From the NCBI GenBank assembly GCA_031296405.1, contig JAVKKH010000008.1, forward strand, positions 27,002 through 91,001: a stretch of DNA of 64,000 bases, given 5' to 3'. Within the stretch, counting starts at the first letter, position 1. Every line of letters begins with the position of its first letter. The position numbers were made by a program, and so were the translations under genes. This stretch comes from Candidatus Tepidifontimicrobium thermophilum. GTDB taxonomy: Bacteria; Sysuimicrobiota; Sysuimicrobiia; Sysuimicrobiales; Sysuimicrobiaceae. The notes below the pieces were generated by a model. It did no database searches, was not told the origin of the DNA, and saw only the letters and a program-made list of their open reading frames with translations. Shown piece after piece: positions 24,150-33,166 of the stretch.

Positions 24150-25129
24150 GCGCGGGCCCCGGCCGGCCCACACAGCCGCACCACCAGCTGCTGGACCAGC
24201 ACGTCCGCGGCGCCCGCGGACGTCTTCAACTGCAGGTCCGTCCGCTCGATGTGCTGGTACAGCTCCGCCAGCCGCCCGCTCCCTAACCGCCGTACCTGCT
24301 CCCGATACCGCCCAAAGAGCCACGCACGGCTGCCGAGGGCCTGCCGCACCTGCCCGGAAGTGGCCCTCTGCGCGACCAGCGCCTGCGTGTACAGCAGGGC
24401 CCGGAAGTGGGAGGCCAGGAGCGCCACAAGTCCCACCGGGTTTTCCCGCTCCAGCAACCTCTGCAGCACCCGCAACGCGGTCCCCGCGTCCCCCGCCGCC
24501 ACCGCGTCCGTGAGGGCGAACACGGACACCTCCGCGCCGTGCGAGGCCACCGCCTCCACGTCGGACAGCTGAAGGGTGGCGCGCTCCCCGGCGTACGCCA
24601 CCAGCTTTTCCACCTCTCCCGACAGGGCATGCAGGTCGGTGCCCACCGCGGCCACCAGCGCCCGGGCCGCCTCCCCCGTGATGCGCTTGCCCAACTCTCG
24701 CACCCGGGAGGTCACCCACGCGACGGCGTCCCGGGCCTCCAGCGGGTTGGCCTCCACCACCTCCGCCACCCGCTGGAGCACCCCCCAGAGCCGGCGGCGC
24801 CGGTCCAGGGAAGCCGCTTCCAGCACCAGCACGCACGCCGGGGGATTTGCTTCCAGGTACGCCGCCAGCCGCTCCTGGGCGGGCGCGGGCAGGCGGTCCG
24901 CCTGCCGCACCACCACCACCCGAGTGCCCCCGAGGAAAGGCAGGGTGTCCGCCCGCGTGAGGATCTCCGCAACGTCCACTTCCGCGGCGTCCAGCTGGTC
25001 GAGGTTCAGCTCCTGTTCCGCGGGGGTCAAGTAGGCACTCACCAGGCGTGCTACCGCCCTGCGGCGCAGCCACGCCTCCTCACCCACCACCACGTAGACC
25101 TGCCTTCGCGGAGCACGTTCGCGGCTCAT
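24146..25129 (-). CDS. holA: DNA polymerase III subunit delta
   Basis: A 327-residue clamp-loader subunit. It begins VYVVVGEEAWLRRRAVARL with TLPFLGGTRVVVVRQADRL, the degenerate AAA+ fold of HolA that lacks a working P-loop. The C-terminal half has GTDLHALSGEVEKLVAYAG and VFALTDAVAAGDAGTAL, typical of delta. It opens the beta clamp during loading. ATG at 25129 follows GAGGAAGGTCG. The start lies just inside the end of the DUF3006 gene, so the two are coupled. Confidence 0.92.
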   Translation of the reverse strand: MSRERAPRRQVYVVVGEEAWLRRRAVARLVSAYLTPAEQELNLDQLDAAEVDVAEILTRADTLPFLGGTRVVVVRQADRLPAPAQERLAAYLEANPPACVLVLEAASLDRRRRLWGVLQRVAEVVEANPLEARDAVAWVTSRVRELGKRITGEAARALVAAVGTDLHALSGEVEKLVAYAGERATLQLSDVEAVASHGAEVSVFALTDAVAAGDAGTALRVLQRLLERENPVGLVALLASHFRALLYTQALVAQRATSGQVRQALGSRAWLFGRYREQVRRLGSGRLAELYQHIERTDLQLKTSAGAADVLVQQLVVRLCGPAGARA

Positions 25130-25356
25130 CGACCTTCCTCTTCCAGCCCGTCCAACGCGTCCCGCACCCGCGCCCGCCACGGGTTGGGTGCCAGGCGCAC
25201 CTGGATCCGCACACCGCTTCCCTCCCGGGCGCTCCGCGGCAGGGCCGAGCGGGGCAGGAAGGCTGCCTGACCGCCTTCCAGGACGAGCACGGCTACCTCG
25301 TCCTCCACGCGGTCCACCACGCCGTACAGCACCACGGTCTGGTCGTCTGCACCCAC
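25126..25356 (-). CDS. DUF3006 domain protein
   Basis: A 76-residue protein with the DUF3006 pattern: YGVVDRVEDEVAVLVLEGG followed by LPRSALPRSAREGSGVRIQV. The family has no proven function, but small genes of this type commonly sit beside metallo-beta-lactamase or ComEC genes. GTG at 25356 follows GGGAGGGCGCT. The gene overlaps the 3' end of comEC by 64 bases in another frame, and its own stop overlaps the holA start. A shorter start near 25320 is possible and would reduce the overlap. Confidence 0.75.
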   Translation of the reverse strand: MGADDQTVVLYGVVDRVEDEVAVLVLEGGQAAFLPRSALPRSAREGSGVRIQVRLAPNPWRARVRDALDGLEEEGR

Positions 25357-27590
25357 AGCGCCCTCCCGTCCGTGCGAATGGTCACCGCGCCGTCGCGGTC
25401 CGTGCGGTACACGGGGATCCCGAGCCGGCCGTAACGCGCCAGCACCTCGCGGTGCGGGTGCCCGTACGGATTCCAGCGGCCCACGGACAGCACCGCCACC
25501 TTAGGGGAGACCGCCCTCAGGAAGGGGTCGGTGCTGCTCGTGCGGCTGCCCTGATGCGGGACTTTCAGCACCTCCGCCCGCAGGTCTTCCCCCGAGGCCA
25601 CCAGCGCGCCCTCCGCGCCTGCCTCCACATCCCCCGGAAAGAGGAACCGGACCTGCCGGTAGCGCAGCGACACCACCACCGAGTTCTCGTTCGCCGCGGA
25701 CGGCCCCTGCCAGAGGGTCTGCGCCGGCCACAGCACGTGCAGGTCCACTTCACCCAGACTCACCCGCACACCCCGCCGTGCCAGGTGGTACGGGATCCGC
25801 CGATCGCGCACCGTCTGCAGGAACGCCGCGTAGACGGGAGAAGGGTGCGGGTAGCCACCGTCCAGCACCACGCCGGCCCCAAACCGCCGCAGGGTGTGTG
25901 CGAGGCCGGCCACGTGGTCCGCGTGCGGGTGGCTCAGCACCGCTACGTCCACCCGGCCACCGCTTCTCGCCAGGAAGCTGGTGATCGGCTCTGCCTCGGG
26001 CCCGCCGTCCACCACCACCCGGTGCCCGTGCGGGGTGCGGATCACGACCGCGTCGCCCTGACCGACATCCAGGAACACGACTTCGGCAAGGGGTGGCGGC
26101 GGGAGAGCCCGGACCCACACCGACGCGGCGACCGCCAGGACCGCGGCCACCACCGCCCTCCCGGTTCGCACCCACCCCCGCCACGCGGCCACCGCCAGCA
26201 GGGCACACCACGCCAGTACCAGCGCGCCTGCTGTCGGGTCTGTGGCGTGCGCGGTGGCAGCGGGCAACGAGGAAACCGTGCGGGCTACCCAGACCAGGTA
26301 CGCACACCCGGCCCCCGCCAGCCACAACACCGGCAGCGCGGCCGGAAGCCAAGCAAGCCCCAGCAGGCCGCCCACAAGGCCCGCGGGCACCACGAACGCG
26401 GACGCGGGTACGGCCAGCACGTTGGCCACCACCGCCCACGGCTGCAACTGGCCGAAGTGCCACACCACCAGGGGGGCCACGAACAGCTGGCAAGAGACGG
26501 CCGCCGCCACGCCCTCCCGTACCAGCTGCGGTCCGTTCCCGAAGGCCCCCTCCAGGGGCCGGGCCAGCAGCACAAGCCCCGCGGTGGCCGCGAAGGAGAG
26601 CTGGAAGCCGACGTCCACCAGCCACAGCGGCCGTACGGCTACCAGCGCTGCGGCCGTGAACGCCAGCAGCGTGTAGGGATCCACCTCCCGCTTGAGCAGT
26701 CCCGCGGCCACCCCCACTCCGGCCATCAGCGCTGCCCGCGCCATGGAGGGCTCCCACCCGGCTACCCACGCGAACACCAGCACCGCCGCCAGGGCTCCGA
26801 CGACCCGTACCGGCCGGCGGAACCGGCGCAGGGCCAGGTAGGCCGCGGCGGCCACGGTGGACAGCTGCGCGCCCGAGGCCACCAGCAGGTGCACCAGCCC
26901 GCTTGCCCGGAACACCTCCTGCAGGTCGCGGTCCGGCACGGGGATCCCCAGCACGACCCCCGCCAGCACCGCGTCCAGAGGAGGGCCCAGGGCCCTCTGG
27001 TAGACCCGGCGCAGCGCCTCGCGAGCCCACGAGGGCCAGCGCAGCCACGGGGGGCCATGGCCGCGCTCTACCACCTCCACCTGCTCCGCCACCAACACAG
27101 CCCGGGCGTCCTGGCGGTAAAGCCAGCGCGCGGGGTCGGGTTGCCCTGGGTTTGTGGGCACGGGAAGCGGTAGCAGCCTTCCACGGACCCGCACCACGTC
27201 TCCGGCGGAGACCGGCCTGTGGCCGCGTACCTGCACTCGGCTGGGCCGCACGCCTGCGGGCCGCAGCACGTGCGTAGCCTGGAGGACGAACCGCCTGCCG
27301 GCGGTGACGGCCAGTCCTTCCACTTCCACCACCTGGCCGGCTCGGCCCGCTAGCTGGTCCGGCCCCGGGGGCGTACGGGCCCGCGCGCCTGCAGCGGCAC
27401 CCGCAGCCGCAGCACAGACCATCAGGACTGCGGTCGCGGATCGGGCCCGGCCTGCGGCCCACACGCACACGGGCACAAGCGCCGCAGAAACCCCCAGGGC
27501 AGCCTGAACGGGAACCAGACCGTGCACTCCCGCCGCGGCGCCCGCGACGAAGGCTACGGAAACCCACACTAGCGGCCTGCGCACGTCCAC
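25293..27590 (-). CDS. comEC: DNA uptake channel ComEC/Rec2
   Basis: A 765-residue polytopic protein. An N-terminal membrane region and DUF4131/OB-like soluble part precede the competence domain (SGLVHLLVASGAQLSTVAAAA with a run of helices). A C-terminal metallo-beta-lactamase-like domain has VFLDVGQGDAVVI, VDGG, SHPHADHVAG and LKVPHQGSRTSS. ComEC forms the inner-membrane pore for incoming single-stranded DNA. GTG at 27590, with an equivalent GTG two codons later. The last 20 residues (Trp/Arg rich) look unconserved and overlap the DUF3006 gene. No comEA lies in the window. Confidence 0.92.
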   Translation of the reverse strand: MDVRRPLVWVSVAFVAGAAAGVHGLVPVQAALGVSAALVPVCVWAAGRARSATAVLMVCAAAAGAAAGARARTPPGPDQLAGRAGQVVEVEGLAVTAGRRFVLQATHVLRPAGVRPSRVQVRGHRPVSAGDVVRVRGRLLPLPVPTNPGQPDPARWLYRQDARAVLVAEQVEVVERGHGPPWLRWPSWAREALRRVYQRALGPPLDAVLAGVVLGIPVPDRDLQEVFRASGLVHLLVASGAQLSTVAAAAYLALRRFRRPVRVVGALAAVLVFAWVAGWEPSMARAALMAGVGVAAGLLKREVDPYTLLAFTAAALVAVRPLWLVDVGFQLSFAATAGLVLLARPLEGAFGNGPQLVREGVAAAVSCQLFVAPLVVWHFGQLQPWAVVANVLAVPASAFVVPAGLVGGLLGLAWLPAALPVLWLAGAGCAYLVWVARTVSSLPAATAHATDPTAGALVLAWCALLAVAAWRGWVRTGRAVVAAVLAVAASVWVRALPPPPLAEVVFLDVGQGDAVVIRTPHGHRVVVDGGPEAEPITSFLARSGGRVDVAVLSHPHADHVAGLAHTLRRFGAGVVLDGGYPHPSPVYAAFLQTVRDRRIPYHLARRGVRVSLGEVDLHVLWPAQTLWQGPSAANENSVVVSLRYRQVRFLFPGDVEAGAEGALVASGEDLRAEVLKVPHQGSRTSSTDPFLRAVSPKVAVLSVGRWNPYGHPHREVLARYGRLGIPVYRTDRDGAVTIRTDGRALWVQTTRPWCCTAWWTAWRTR

Positions 27591-27656
27591 CCCCGGACCG
27601 AACTCCCGAAGAGTGAACGCGCCCAGCCGGGTTTTTTGACGAGGTCGCGGGCCCGT

Positions 27657-29585
27657 CTACCGCCGCTGGCGGACCTCGTCCAGGACGCGGACCACGAACT
27701 CCTCCAGGGGAAAGGTGCCCAGCTCCCCGCGGCTGCGGTGGCGGACCGCCACAGCCCCGGCCTGCTCCTCGCGGTCGCCCACCACCAGCATGTAGGGGAC
27801 CTTGTTCACCTGCGCGTCGCGGATCTTCTTAGCCACCTTCTCGCTCCGGAGGTCCACCTCCGCCCGCAGGCCCGCCTCCCGCAGCCGGTCCCGTACCTGC
27901 TGGGCGTAGTCGCCATGGCGGTCCGCCACGGGGAGGACCCGGACCTGTTCGGGGGCCAGCCACAGGGGGAACGCGCCCGCGTGGTGCTCGATGAGGATGC
28001 CCAGGAACCGTTCCAGGGAGCCCAGCAGCGCCCGGTGGATCATGACGGGCCGGTGCGGGCGGTTGTCCTCGCCCACGTAGGTCAGGTCGAAGCGCTCGGG
28101 GAGCACGAAGTCCAGCTGCACCGTGGTGAGCTGCCACTTCCGGCCCAGGGCGTCGTGGAAGTACACGTCGATCTTCGGACCGTAGAAGTTCGCCTCGCCC
28201 GGCGCGCGGGTGTAGGGCGCCCCGTGGCGGCGCAGGGCCGCCTCCAGGGCCGCCTCCGCCCGCTCCCACACCTCCGGAGCCCCCGCGTACCTTCCCGCCT
28301 GCGCAGGGTCCCGTACGGACAGCATCACCTCGTACGTCTCGAAGCCGAAGGCGCGGTGGACGGAGAACGCCAGGTCCAGCAGGCTGAGGATCTCCTCCTC
28401 GATCTGGTCCGGCCGGCAGAAGATGTGCGCGTCGTCCTGGGTGATCATCCGCACCCGCAGCAGCCCGTGCAGGACCCCGGACCGCTCGTACCGGTACACG
28501 GTCCCGAACTCCGCCAGCCGCACGGGGAGCTCCCGGTAGCTGCGGGTGCGGCTGGCGTAGATGGCCACGTGGAAGGGACAGTTCATGGGCTTCACCAGGT
28601 AGCGCTGCCCCTCCACCTCGATGCCGCTGAACATGTTGTCCCGGTACCAGCTGAGGTGTCCGCTGCGCTCCCACAGCTCCTCCCGGGCCACGTGGGGCGT
28701 GTACACCCACTGGTAGCCGCGGCGGTCCAGCTCCGCCCGCAGGAACTCCTCGATGCACCGGCGGACCACCGCGCCCCGCGGGTGCCAGAGCACGAGGCCG
28801 GGGCCGATGCTGTCCTCGATGCTGAACAGCTCCAGCTCGCGTCCCAGCCGTCGGTGGTCGCGCCGCTTCGCCTCCTCCAGCCGGTGCAGGTAGGCCTCCA
28901 GCTGCGCGGGCTCCGGGAAGGTGATCCCGTACACCCGCTGCAGCATCTCCCGCCGCTCGTCGCCCCGCCAGTACGCCCCGCTGCAGCCTAAGACCTTGAT
29001 GGCCCGGATCAGCCCCGTGCGCGGGATGTGGGGACCCCGGCACATGTCCAGAAAGCCGTCCTGCCGGTAGAAGGAGACACGTTCGTCCGGGATCCCCTCC
29101 AGCAGCTCCAGCTTGTACCGCTCCCCCATCTCCTGGTACAGGCGCACCGCTTCCGCGCGGGGGAGTTCGACCCGTTCGATGACCTGGTCCCGCGCCGCCA
29201 GCTCCCGCATCCGGTCCTCGATGCGCTGCAGGTCCTCCGGTTCCAGAGGCCGGCCCACGTCGATGTCGTAGTAGAACCCGTCCTCGATGGGGGGGCCGAT
29301 GGCCAGCTTGGCCTGCGGGAACAGCTCCTTCACCGCCTGCGCCAGCAGGTGGGCGGAGGAGTGCCAGTAGATCTGGCGGCCCTCGGGGTCCTCGAACCGC
29401 AAAAACCGCACCTCCGCGTCGCCCTCCACCCGCGCGCTGAGGTCCCGGGCCTGTCCGTCCACCACGGCGGCCAGGACCCCCTCCTCGCCCCGCAGGCGTG
29501 CCACCTCCGCCAGGGGCGTCCCCGCGGGGACCTCCACCTGCGAGCCGTCCGGGAACCGGACCCGAACCGTCTGCGACCCCTCCAC
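27657..29585 (-). CDS. thrS: Threonyl-tRNA synthetase
   Basis: A 642-residue class II synthetase. TGS domain first (VRVRFPDGSQVEVPAGT), then the editing domain with HSSAHLLAQAVKELFP and DMCRGPHIPRTG. The catalytic core has KPMNCPFH, the zinc-binding and motif 2 YRYERSGVLHGLLRVR, and QLTTVQLDF. The anticodon domain ends EEFVVRVLDEVRQRR. GTG at 29585 lies seven bases after GGAGG and directly downstream of the T-box terminator; the longer frame would translate the terminator itself. Expression is therefore set by uncharged tRNA-Thr. Confidence 0.97.
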   Translation of the reverse strand: MEGSQTVRVRFPDGSQVEVPAGTPLAEVARLRGEEGVLAAVVDGQARDLSARVEGDAEVRFLRFEDPEGRQIYWHSSAHLLAQAVKELFPQAKLAIGPPIEDGFYYDIDVGRPLEPEDLQRIEDRMRELAARDQVIERVELPRAEAVRLYQEMGERYKLELLEGIPDERVSFYRQDGFLDMCRGPHIPRTGLIRAIKVLGCSGAYWRGDERREMLQRVYGITFPEPAQLEAYLHRLEEAKRRDHRRLGRELELFSIEDSIGPGLVLWHPRGAVVRRCIEEFLRAELDRRGYQWVYTPHVAREELWERSGHLSWYRDNMFSGIEVEGQRYLVKPMNCPFHVAIYASRTRSYRELPVRLAEFGTVYRYERSGVLHGLLRVRMITQDDAHIFCRPDQIEEEILSLLDLAFSVHRAFGFETYEVMLSVRDPAQAGRYAGAPEVWERAEAALEAALRRHGAPYTRAPGEANFYGPKIDVYFHDALGRKWQLTTVQLDFVLPERFDLTYVGEDNRPHRPVMIHRALLGSLERFLGILIEHHAGAFPLWLAPEQVRVLPVADRHGDYAQQVRDRLREAGLRAEVDLRSEKVAKKIRDAQVNKVPYMLVVGDREEQAGAVAVRHRSRGELGTFPLEEFVVRVLDEVRQRR

Positions 29586-29598
29586 CGGCACCACCTCC

Positions 29599-29637
29599 AA
29601 AAAACTCGGTGCGCCCCGTCCTGGGACGGGGCGCACC
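29599..29637 (-). terminator. T-box-controlled intrinsic terminator of thrS leader
   Basis: In the minus-strand RNA, GGTGCGCCCCGTCC (29624-29637) pairs with GGACGGGGCGCACC (29608-29621), a 14-base-pair stem with a minimal loop. After a short GAG-type spacer six T residues follow (29599-29604). It is the clearest intrinsic terminator in the window. Its upstream arm abuts the T-box motif, so antiterminator and terminator are mutually exclusive. Confidence 0.9.
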
Positions 29638-29832
29638 CGCGGTTCCACCCAGGTTCCCGCCACCCGGCGGGCCCTCTCCGCGCGTTTTCGGGCGCACCCG
29701 GCGGGCCTACTGCGAATTCAGCCCGCGGCTCCGAGGGGGTACCGCCACCGCCGCCCACAGGAGTTCCCAGCGCGCCTCCCTCTCTGCAGCCGGCCGGACG
29801 GTGCGGCGCGTCCTCTTCCTCGCCTCGAGGCC
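29605..29832 (-). promoter_or_regulatory. T-box leader RNA of thrS
   Basis: The minus-strand sequence GGGTGGAACCGCGGG at 29636-29650 carries the core of the conserved T-box motif (GGUGGNACCGCG) whose bulge pairs with the tRNA acceptor end. It is followed by a strong terminator and the thrS ribosome binding site, and preceded by about 175 bases after a consensus promoter, enough for stem I and linker helices. A threonine specifier (ACC) cannot be placed with certainty; one ACC occurs about 45 bases after the probable start. This leader accounts for most of the 333-base non-coding stretch between thrS and the next gene. Confidence 0.85.
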
Positions 29833-29861
29833 ACCATACTGGCCGGCGCCGCCTGTGTCAA
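29833..29861 (-). promoter_or_regulatory. thrS promoter
   Basis: Minus-strand TTGACA (29856-29861) is a perfect -35, followed after 17 bases by TATGGT (29833-29838) as -10. The predicted start leaves a leader of about 240 bases before thrS. Confidence 0.8.
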
Positions 29862-29918
29862 ACGGCCCGCGTGGACCGCGCGGGCGTACCATGTTGGCAG
29901 AACTCCCGGGAGGGGGCT

Positions 29919-31358
29919 GTGGATCCGGAGGCCCTTCACTCACCCACCCGCTGGCTCGCAGCCCACGGGGTGTCGGTGCCGGACGAGCTGGTGGAGCTCG
30001 AGGGGTGGTGGGCGTCTAGCGGGCGCGCGGTCTCCGAAGCCGTTGACCGCATGGGGACTCCGTGGCTGCGGATGTTCGACCGGCTCGGGGAGCGCACGGA
30101 CGAGGTCCTGTACCCGCCGGAACACCGCGCCATGCTGTTACGGGGCTACCGCGCGGGCGCGGTGTGGCACGCACTGGAAGGGGAGGGACTCGAGGCCACC
30201 TTCCGGATCGGGTACGTCACCAGCTTCTTCGACCCCGGGGCCTACTGCCCGTACACCGTGTCCCTGGCTACGGCCCTGGCCGTGCACAAGTACGCCGAAC
30301 CCGCGGTGCGGGAACGTTTCCTGCCGCTCCTGCTGCGCAGGGACGACGGCGTGTGGCAGGGCGCCACGTGGATGACGGAGTCCGCGGGAGGTTCGGACCT
30401 GGGGACTGCCGTGCAGACCACCGCCCGCCCCGAGGGGGAGCGGTGGCGGTTGCAGGGGGAGAAGTTCTTCGCCAGCAACGTGGGCGCGGAGCTGGCCCTG
30501 GTGGCGGCGCGGCGGCCGGGCGCGCCGAGAACGGTCCGGGGGCTGAACCTCTTCCTGGTGCCCCGCTGGAGTTCAGACGGCCGGCTCAACTACCGGGTAC
30601 GGCGGCTCAAGGACAAGGTGGGCACTCGGTCGGTACCGACCGGAGAGGTGGAGCTGCTGGACAGCGAGGCTTACCTCCTGGGCCGCCCGGAGGACGGCGT
30701 GTACCACGTGCTGGAGGTCCTCAACGTCTCCCGGGTGGCCAACGCGGTGGGCAGCGCGGCCCTGGCGCAAAGGGCTCTGGCGGAGGCGGTGGAGTTCGGA
30801 CGCCGCCGGGTGGCCTTCGGCCGGCCCGTGCTTGAGCACCCGCTGCTGCGCACCCAGTTCCAGGCGAACCTGGAGCGGGTACGGGCGGCGTTCGCCCTCG
30901 CGTGGTTCGCGGTCCGGCTGCTGGAGCAGGTCTGGCAGGAAGTACCGCCGTACCCGGCCCGCTACCACACCTTCCGCCTGGTCACCCACCTGGCGAAGTT
31001 CTGGACCGCGGAGGTGGCCGTCCAGTCGGCCCGGTGGTGTGTGGACGTGCACGGGGGCGCGGGCGTGCTGTCCGAGCACGGGGTGGAACGGCTGATCAGG
31101 GAGGCGCTGATCCTCCCCATCTGGGAGGGCACTCCACACCGCCAGGTGCTGGACGGGCTGGAGGTAATGGTCCAGAAGGGCGCGCACGAAGCCCTCCTGG
31201 ACGAGCTGGCCCGTGCGGACCCGCGTCGGGCGGAGGCCCTGCGGGAGCGCATACGGGCCCACCTGGAACTGCCCCACGAGCAGCGCGAAGCCCACGCGGA
31301 CAGCCTGTTCGCGGAGCTGGCGAGCTTCACCGGCGCGGCCCTGAGCGGCCAGGGATAA
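29919..31358 (+). CDS. AidB-like acyl-CoA dehydrogenase
   Basis: A 479-residue flavin acyl-CoA dehydrogenase with a long N-terminal helical part typical of the AidB/DszC-like branch. Recognisable motifs are ATWMTESAGGSDLG (flavin and substrate contact), VHGGAGVLSEHGVERLIREA and ILPIWEGTPHRQVLD, in which Glu occupies the catalytic-base position. The C-terminus has an extra acidic and Arg-rich segment. GTG at 29919 follows GGGAGGGGGCT. It stands alone, divergent from thrS, and its 3' end overlaps yraN by 32 bases. Substrate unknown; AidB members can also act in alkylation defence. Confidence 0.85.
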   Translation: MDPEALHSPTRWLAAHGVSVPDELVELEGWWASSGRAVSEAVDRMGTPWLRMFDRLGERTDEVLYPPEHRAMLLRGYRAGAVWHALEGEGLEATFRIGYVTSFFDPGAYCPYTVSLATALAVHKYAEPAVRERFLPLLLRRDDGVWQGATWMTESAGGSDLGTAVQTTARPEGERWRLQGEKFFASNVGAELALVAARRPGAPRTVRGLNLFLVPRWSSDGRLNYRVRRLKDKVGTRSVPTGEVELLDSEAYLLGRPEDGVYHVLEVLNVSRVANAVGSAALAQRALAEAVEFGRRRVAFGRPVLEHPLLRTQFQANLERVRAAFALAWFAVRLLEQVWQEVPPYPARYHTFRLVTHLAKFWTAEVAVQSARWCVDVHGGAGVLSEHGVERLIREALILPIWEGTPHRQVLDGLEVMVQKGAHEALLDELARADPRRAEALRERIRAHLELPHEQREAHADSLFAELASFTGAALSGQG

Positions 31359-31815
31359 ACCGCCTGCGCCGCCCGGGCTCGAGGTCTGGCCGGAACGCGT
31401 CCGGGACCACCTCCACACGGACCGGCCGCCCGTCCGGACTCAGGTCCACCGCCACCGCGTCGAACCGGCACGGCGGGAGTGGGCGCTGTCCAAGGGCCTG
31501 CAGGTAAGCCTCGGCCAGCCGCACCAGCTGGCGCTGCTTGTGCGCGGTGATGGCCTCAAGGGGGTGGCCGTGTTCCGGCCCCGCGCGGGCCTTCACCTCC
31601 ACAAACACCACAGCCCCGCGGTGCTCGCACACCAGGTCCAGCTCGCCGAACCGGAAGCGCACGTTTCGGGCCCGGACCCGGTAGCCCAGCCGCTCCAGGG
31701 CTCGGGCCGCCGCTTCCTCGGCCTGGAGGCCCGCGGACCGCCGGGGGTCGGTCACCTCCTGGTCAGGGTCCGACCGGTCCGGCCACCGCCGCAGAATCCC
31801 CAGCCACCGGAGCAT
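31327..31815 (-). CDS. yraN: YraN family (UPF0102) endonuclease-like protein
   Basis: A 162-residue protein with the family core LQAEEAAARALERLGYRV, NVRFRFGELDLV and VVFVEVKAR, which form a PD-(D/E)xK nuclease-like site (Glu, Asp, Glu-x-Lys). Biological role not settled. It lies next to rnhB, as in many Gram-positive-type genomes. The ATG at 31815 has no good ribosome binding site and gives a 24-residue N-terminal extension; a GTG at 31755 is an alternative. The 3' end overlaps the convergent acyl-CoA dehydrogenase gene. Confidence 0.88.
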   Translation of the reverse strand: MLRWLGILRRWPDRSDPDQEVTDPRRSAGLQAEEAAARALERLGYRVRARNVRFRFGELDLVCEHRGAVVFVEVKARAGPEHGHPLEAITAHKQRQLVRLAEAYLQALGQRPLPPCRFDAVAVDLSPDGRPVRVEVVPDAFRPDLEPGRRRRFIPGRSGPRR

Positions 31816-31881
31816 CCCGTAAGAGGGAACGCAGCAAGACCGGGTTTTCGCGGCACCCGGGCCCCCTAAGTGGCGGAGTGT

Positions 31882-32499
31882 CTACGGGTTCTGGGAGTCC
31901 GGCCACAGGTCCAGCCCGAGGGTCCGCACGGGGGCGAAGGAGCGTCGGTGGACCGGGCTCGGGCCCAGGCGCCGCAACGCCTCCAGGTGCGCGGGGCACG
32001 CGTAGCCCTTGTGCTGCGCGAAGCCGTAACCCGGGTAGGCGCGGTCCAGCTCCACCATGATGCGGTCCCGCTCCACCTTGGCCAGGACGGAGGCGGCCGC
32101 GATGCAGGCCACCGTACCGTCTCCGCCCACCACCACCCGCTGCGGGAGGTCCGTGACGAGTCCCCATCCCCCGTCCACCAGGACCACGGAAGGCCGGACG
32201 GAGAGCTGCTCCACCGCGCGCCGCATGGCCAGGCGCGAGGCGTGCAGGACGTTCAGCCGGTCCACCTCCTCCACGGTGGCCTGCGCCACGGCCCAGCTCA
32301 CCGCCCTGCGGCGGATCGCCTCCGCCACCTCCTCCCTTTGGCGGGGCGAAAGACGCTTGCTGTCCTGCAGCCCGGGGATCCGCGAGCGCGCGTCCAGGAC
32401 CACCGCTGCGGCCACCACGGGGCCCGCCAGGGGCCCTCTTCCCGCCTCGTCCACGCCGGCCACGTAGCGGTAGCCGGCCCGCCGGAGGCCGCGCTCCAC
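31882..32499 (-). CDS. rnhB: Ribonuclease HII
   Basis: A 205-residue RNase HII that removes ribonucleotides from DNA. The active site begins VAGVDEAGRGPLAGPVVAAA with D17 and E18. LQDSKRLSPRQRE, VDG and ASVLAKVERDRIM supply the remaining acidic residues and conserved features; the C-terminus has HKGYACPAHLEALRRLGPSP. GTG at 32499 was chosen by family length; the frame extends further but into lepB. No clear Shine-Dalgarno, so coupling to lepB (stop 15 bases upstream) is likely. Confidence 0.95.
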   Translation of the reverse strand: MERGLRRAGYRYVAGVDEAGRGPLAGPVVAAAVVLDARSRIPGLQDSKRLSPRQREEVAEAIRRRAVSWAVAQATVEEVDRLNVLHASRLAMRRAVEQLSVRPSVVLVDGGWGLVTDLPQRVVVGGDGTVACIAAASVLAKVERDRIMVELDRAYPGYGFAQHKGYACPAHLEALRRLGPSPVHRRSFAPVRTLGLDLWPDSQNP

Positions 32500-32513
32500 G
32501 CTGTACAGGGAGG

Positions 32514-33155
32514 TCAGTGCACCAGGCCGACCCGGTGTGGAGGCCAGTACACCACGACCGCCTTGCCCACCACGTTGCGCACCGGCACGAGCCCGAAGAA
32601 GCGGCTGTCCTCGCTGTTGCACCGGTTGTCCCCCATCACGAACAGGTGCCCCGCGTCCACTTTCTTCGGCCCGTAGTTCTGCGGACAGCTGCTGTCCCCC
32701 TGGCTGGGGGTGAGGTCCGGGCGTGCCTTCCCGTTCACCACCACGACCCCGGACCGGAGCTGCACCGTATCCCCGGGGAGCCCCACCACGCGCTTCACGA
32801 AGTCCTTGCCGGGGTTCAGGGGGTAGCGGAATACGATCACGTCGCCCCGCTGGATGGGCGCCAGGCGGTAGTAGAACTTCGCCACCAGGATTCGGTCACC
32901 CACCCGCAGGGTGGGCTCCATGGAGCCCGAGGGGATGTAGAAGGCCTGGACCACGAAGGTGATGATGACAAAGGCCAGGACCACCGCGAACAGCGCCGCG
33001 TCCACGGTCTCCAGGACCATGCGACGCACCGCGGGGGAGAACAGGTACGCCCGGCGGATCACGGTGCGGGCGGCCAGCAGCCCCGCCGCCACCGCCAGGA
33101 TGACCACGGGGATGCTGGGCTCCGACAGAGACATCGGGAACGCGGTGCCTCTCAT
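32514..33155 (-). CDS. lepB: Signal peptidase I
   Basis: A 213-residue membrane protease that removes signal peptides outside the membrane. Two hydrophobic segments (about 15-29 and 52-72) precede IPSGSMEPTLRVGD with the nucleophile S78. The general base lies in KDFVKRVVGLPGD (K121). MGDNRCNSEDSRFFG is box E. ATG at 33155 follows GGGGAAGAG; a second ATG seven codons later is possible. Placement between rplS and rnhB is the common order. Confidence 0.95.
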   Translation of the reverse strand: MRGTAFPMSLSEPSIPVVILAVAAGLLAARTVIRRAYLFSPAVRRMVLETVDAALFAVVLAFVIITFVVQAFYIPSGSMEPTLRVGDRILVAKFYYRLAPIQRGDVIVFRYPLNPGKDFVKRVVGLPGDTVQLRSGVVVVNGKARPDLTPSQGDSSCPQNYGPKKVDAGHLFVMGDNRCNSEDSRFFGLVPVRNVVGKAVVVYWPPHRVGLVH

Positions 33156-33166
33156 CTCTTCCCCAA

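Noticed and set aside
27600..27656. AGCCGGG followed by six T on the plus strand as a terminator
   Set aside because: The stem would be only three base pairs and no plus-strand gene ends there. On the minus strand, where thrS ends and comEC begins, the T-run is on the wrong side.
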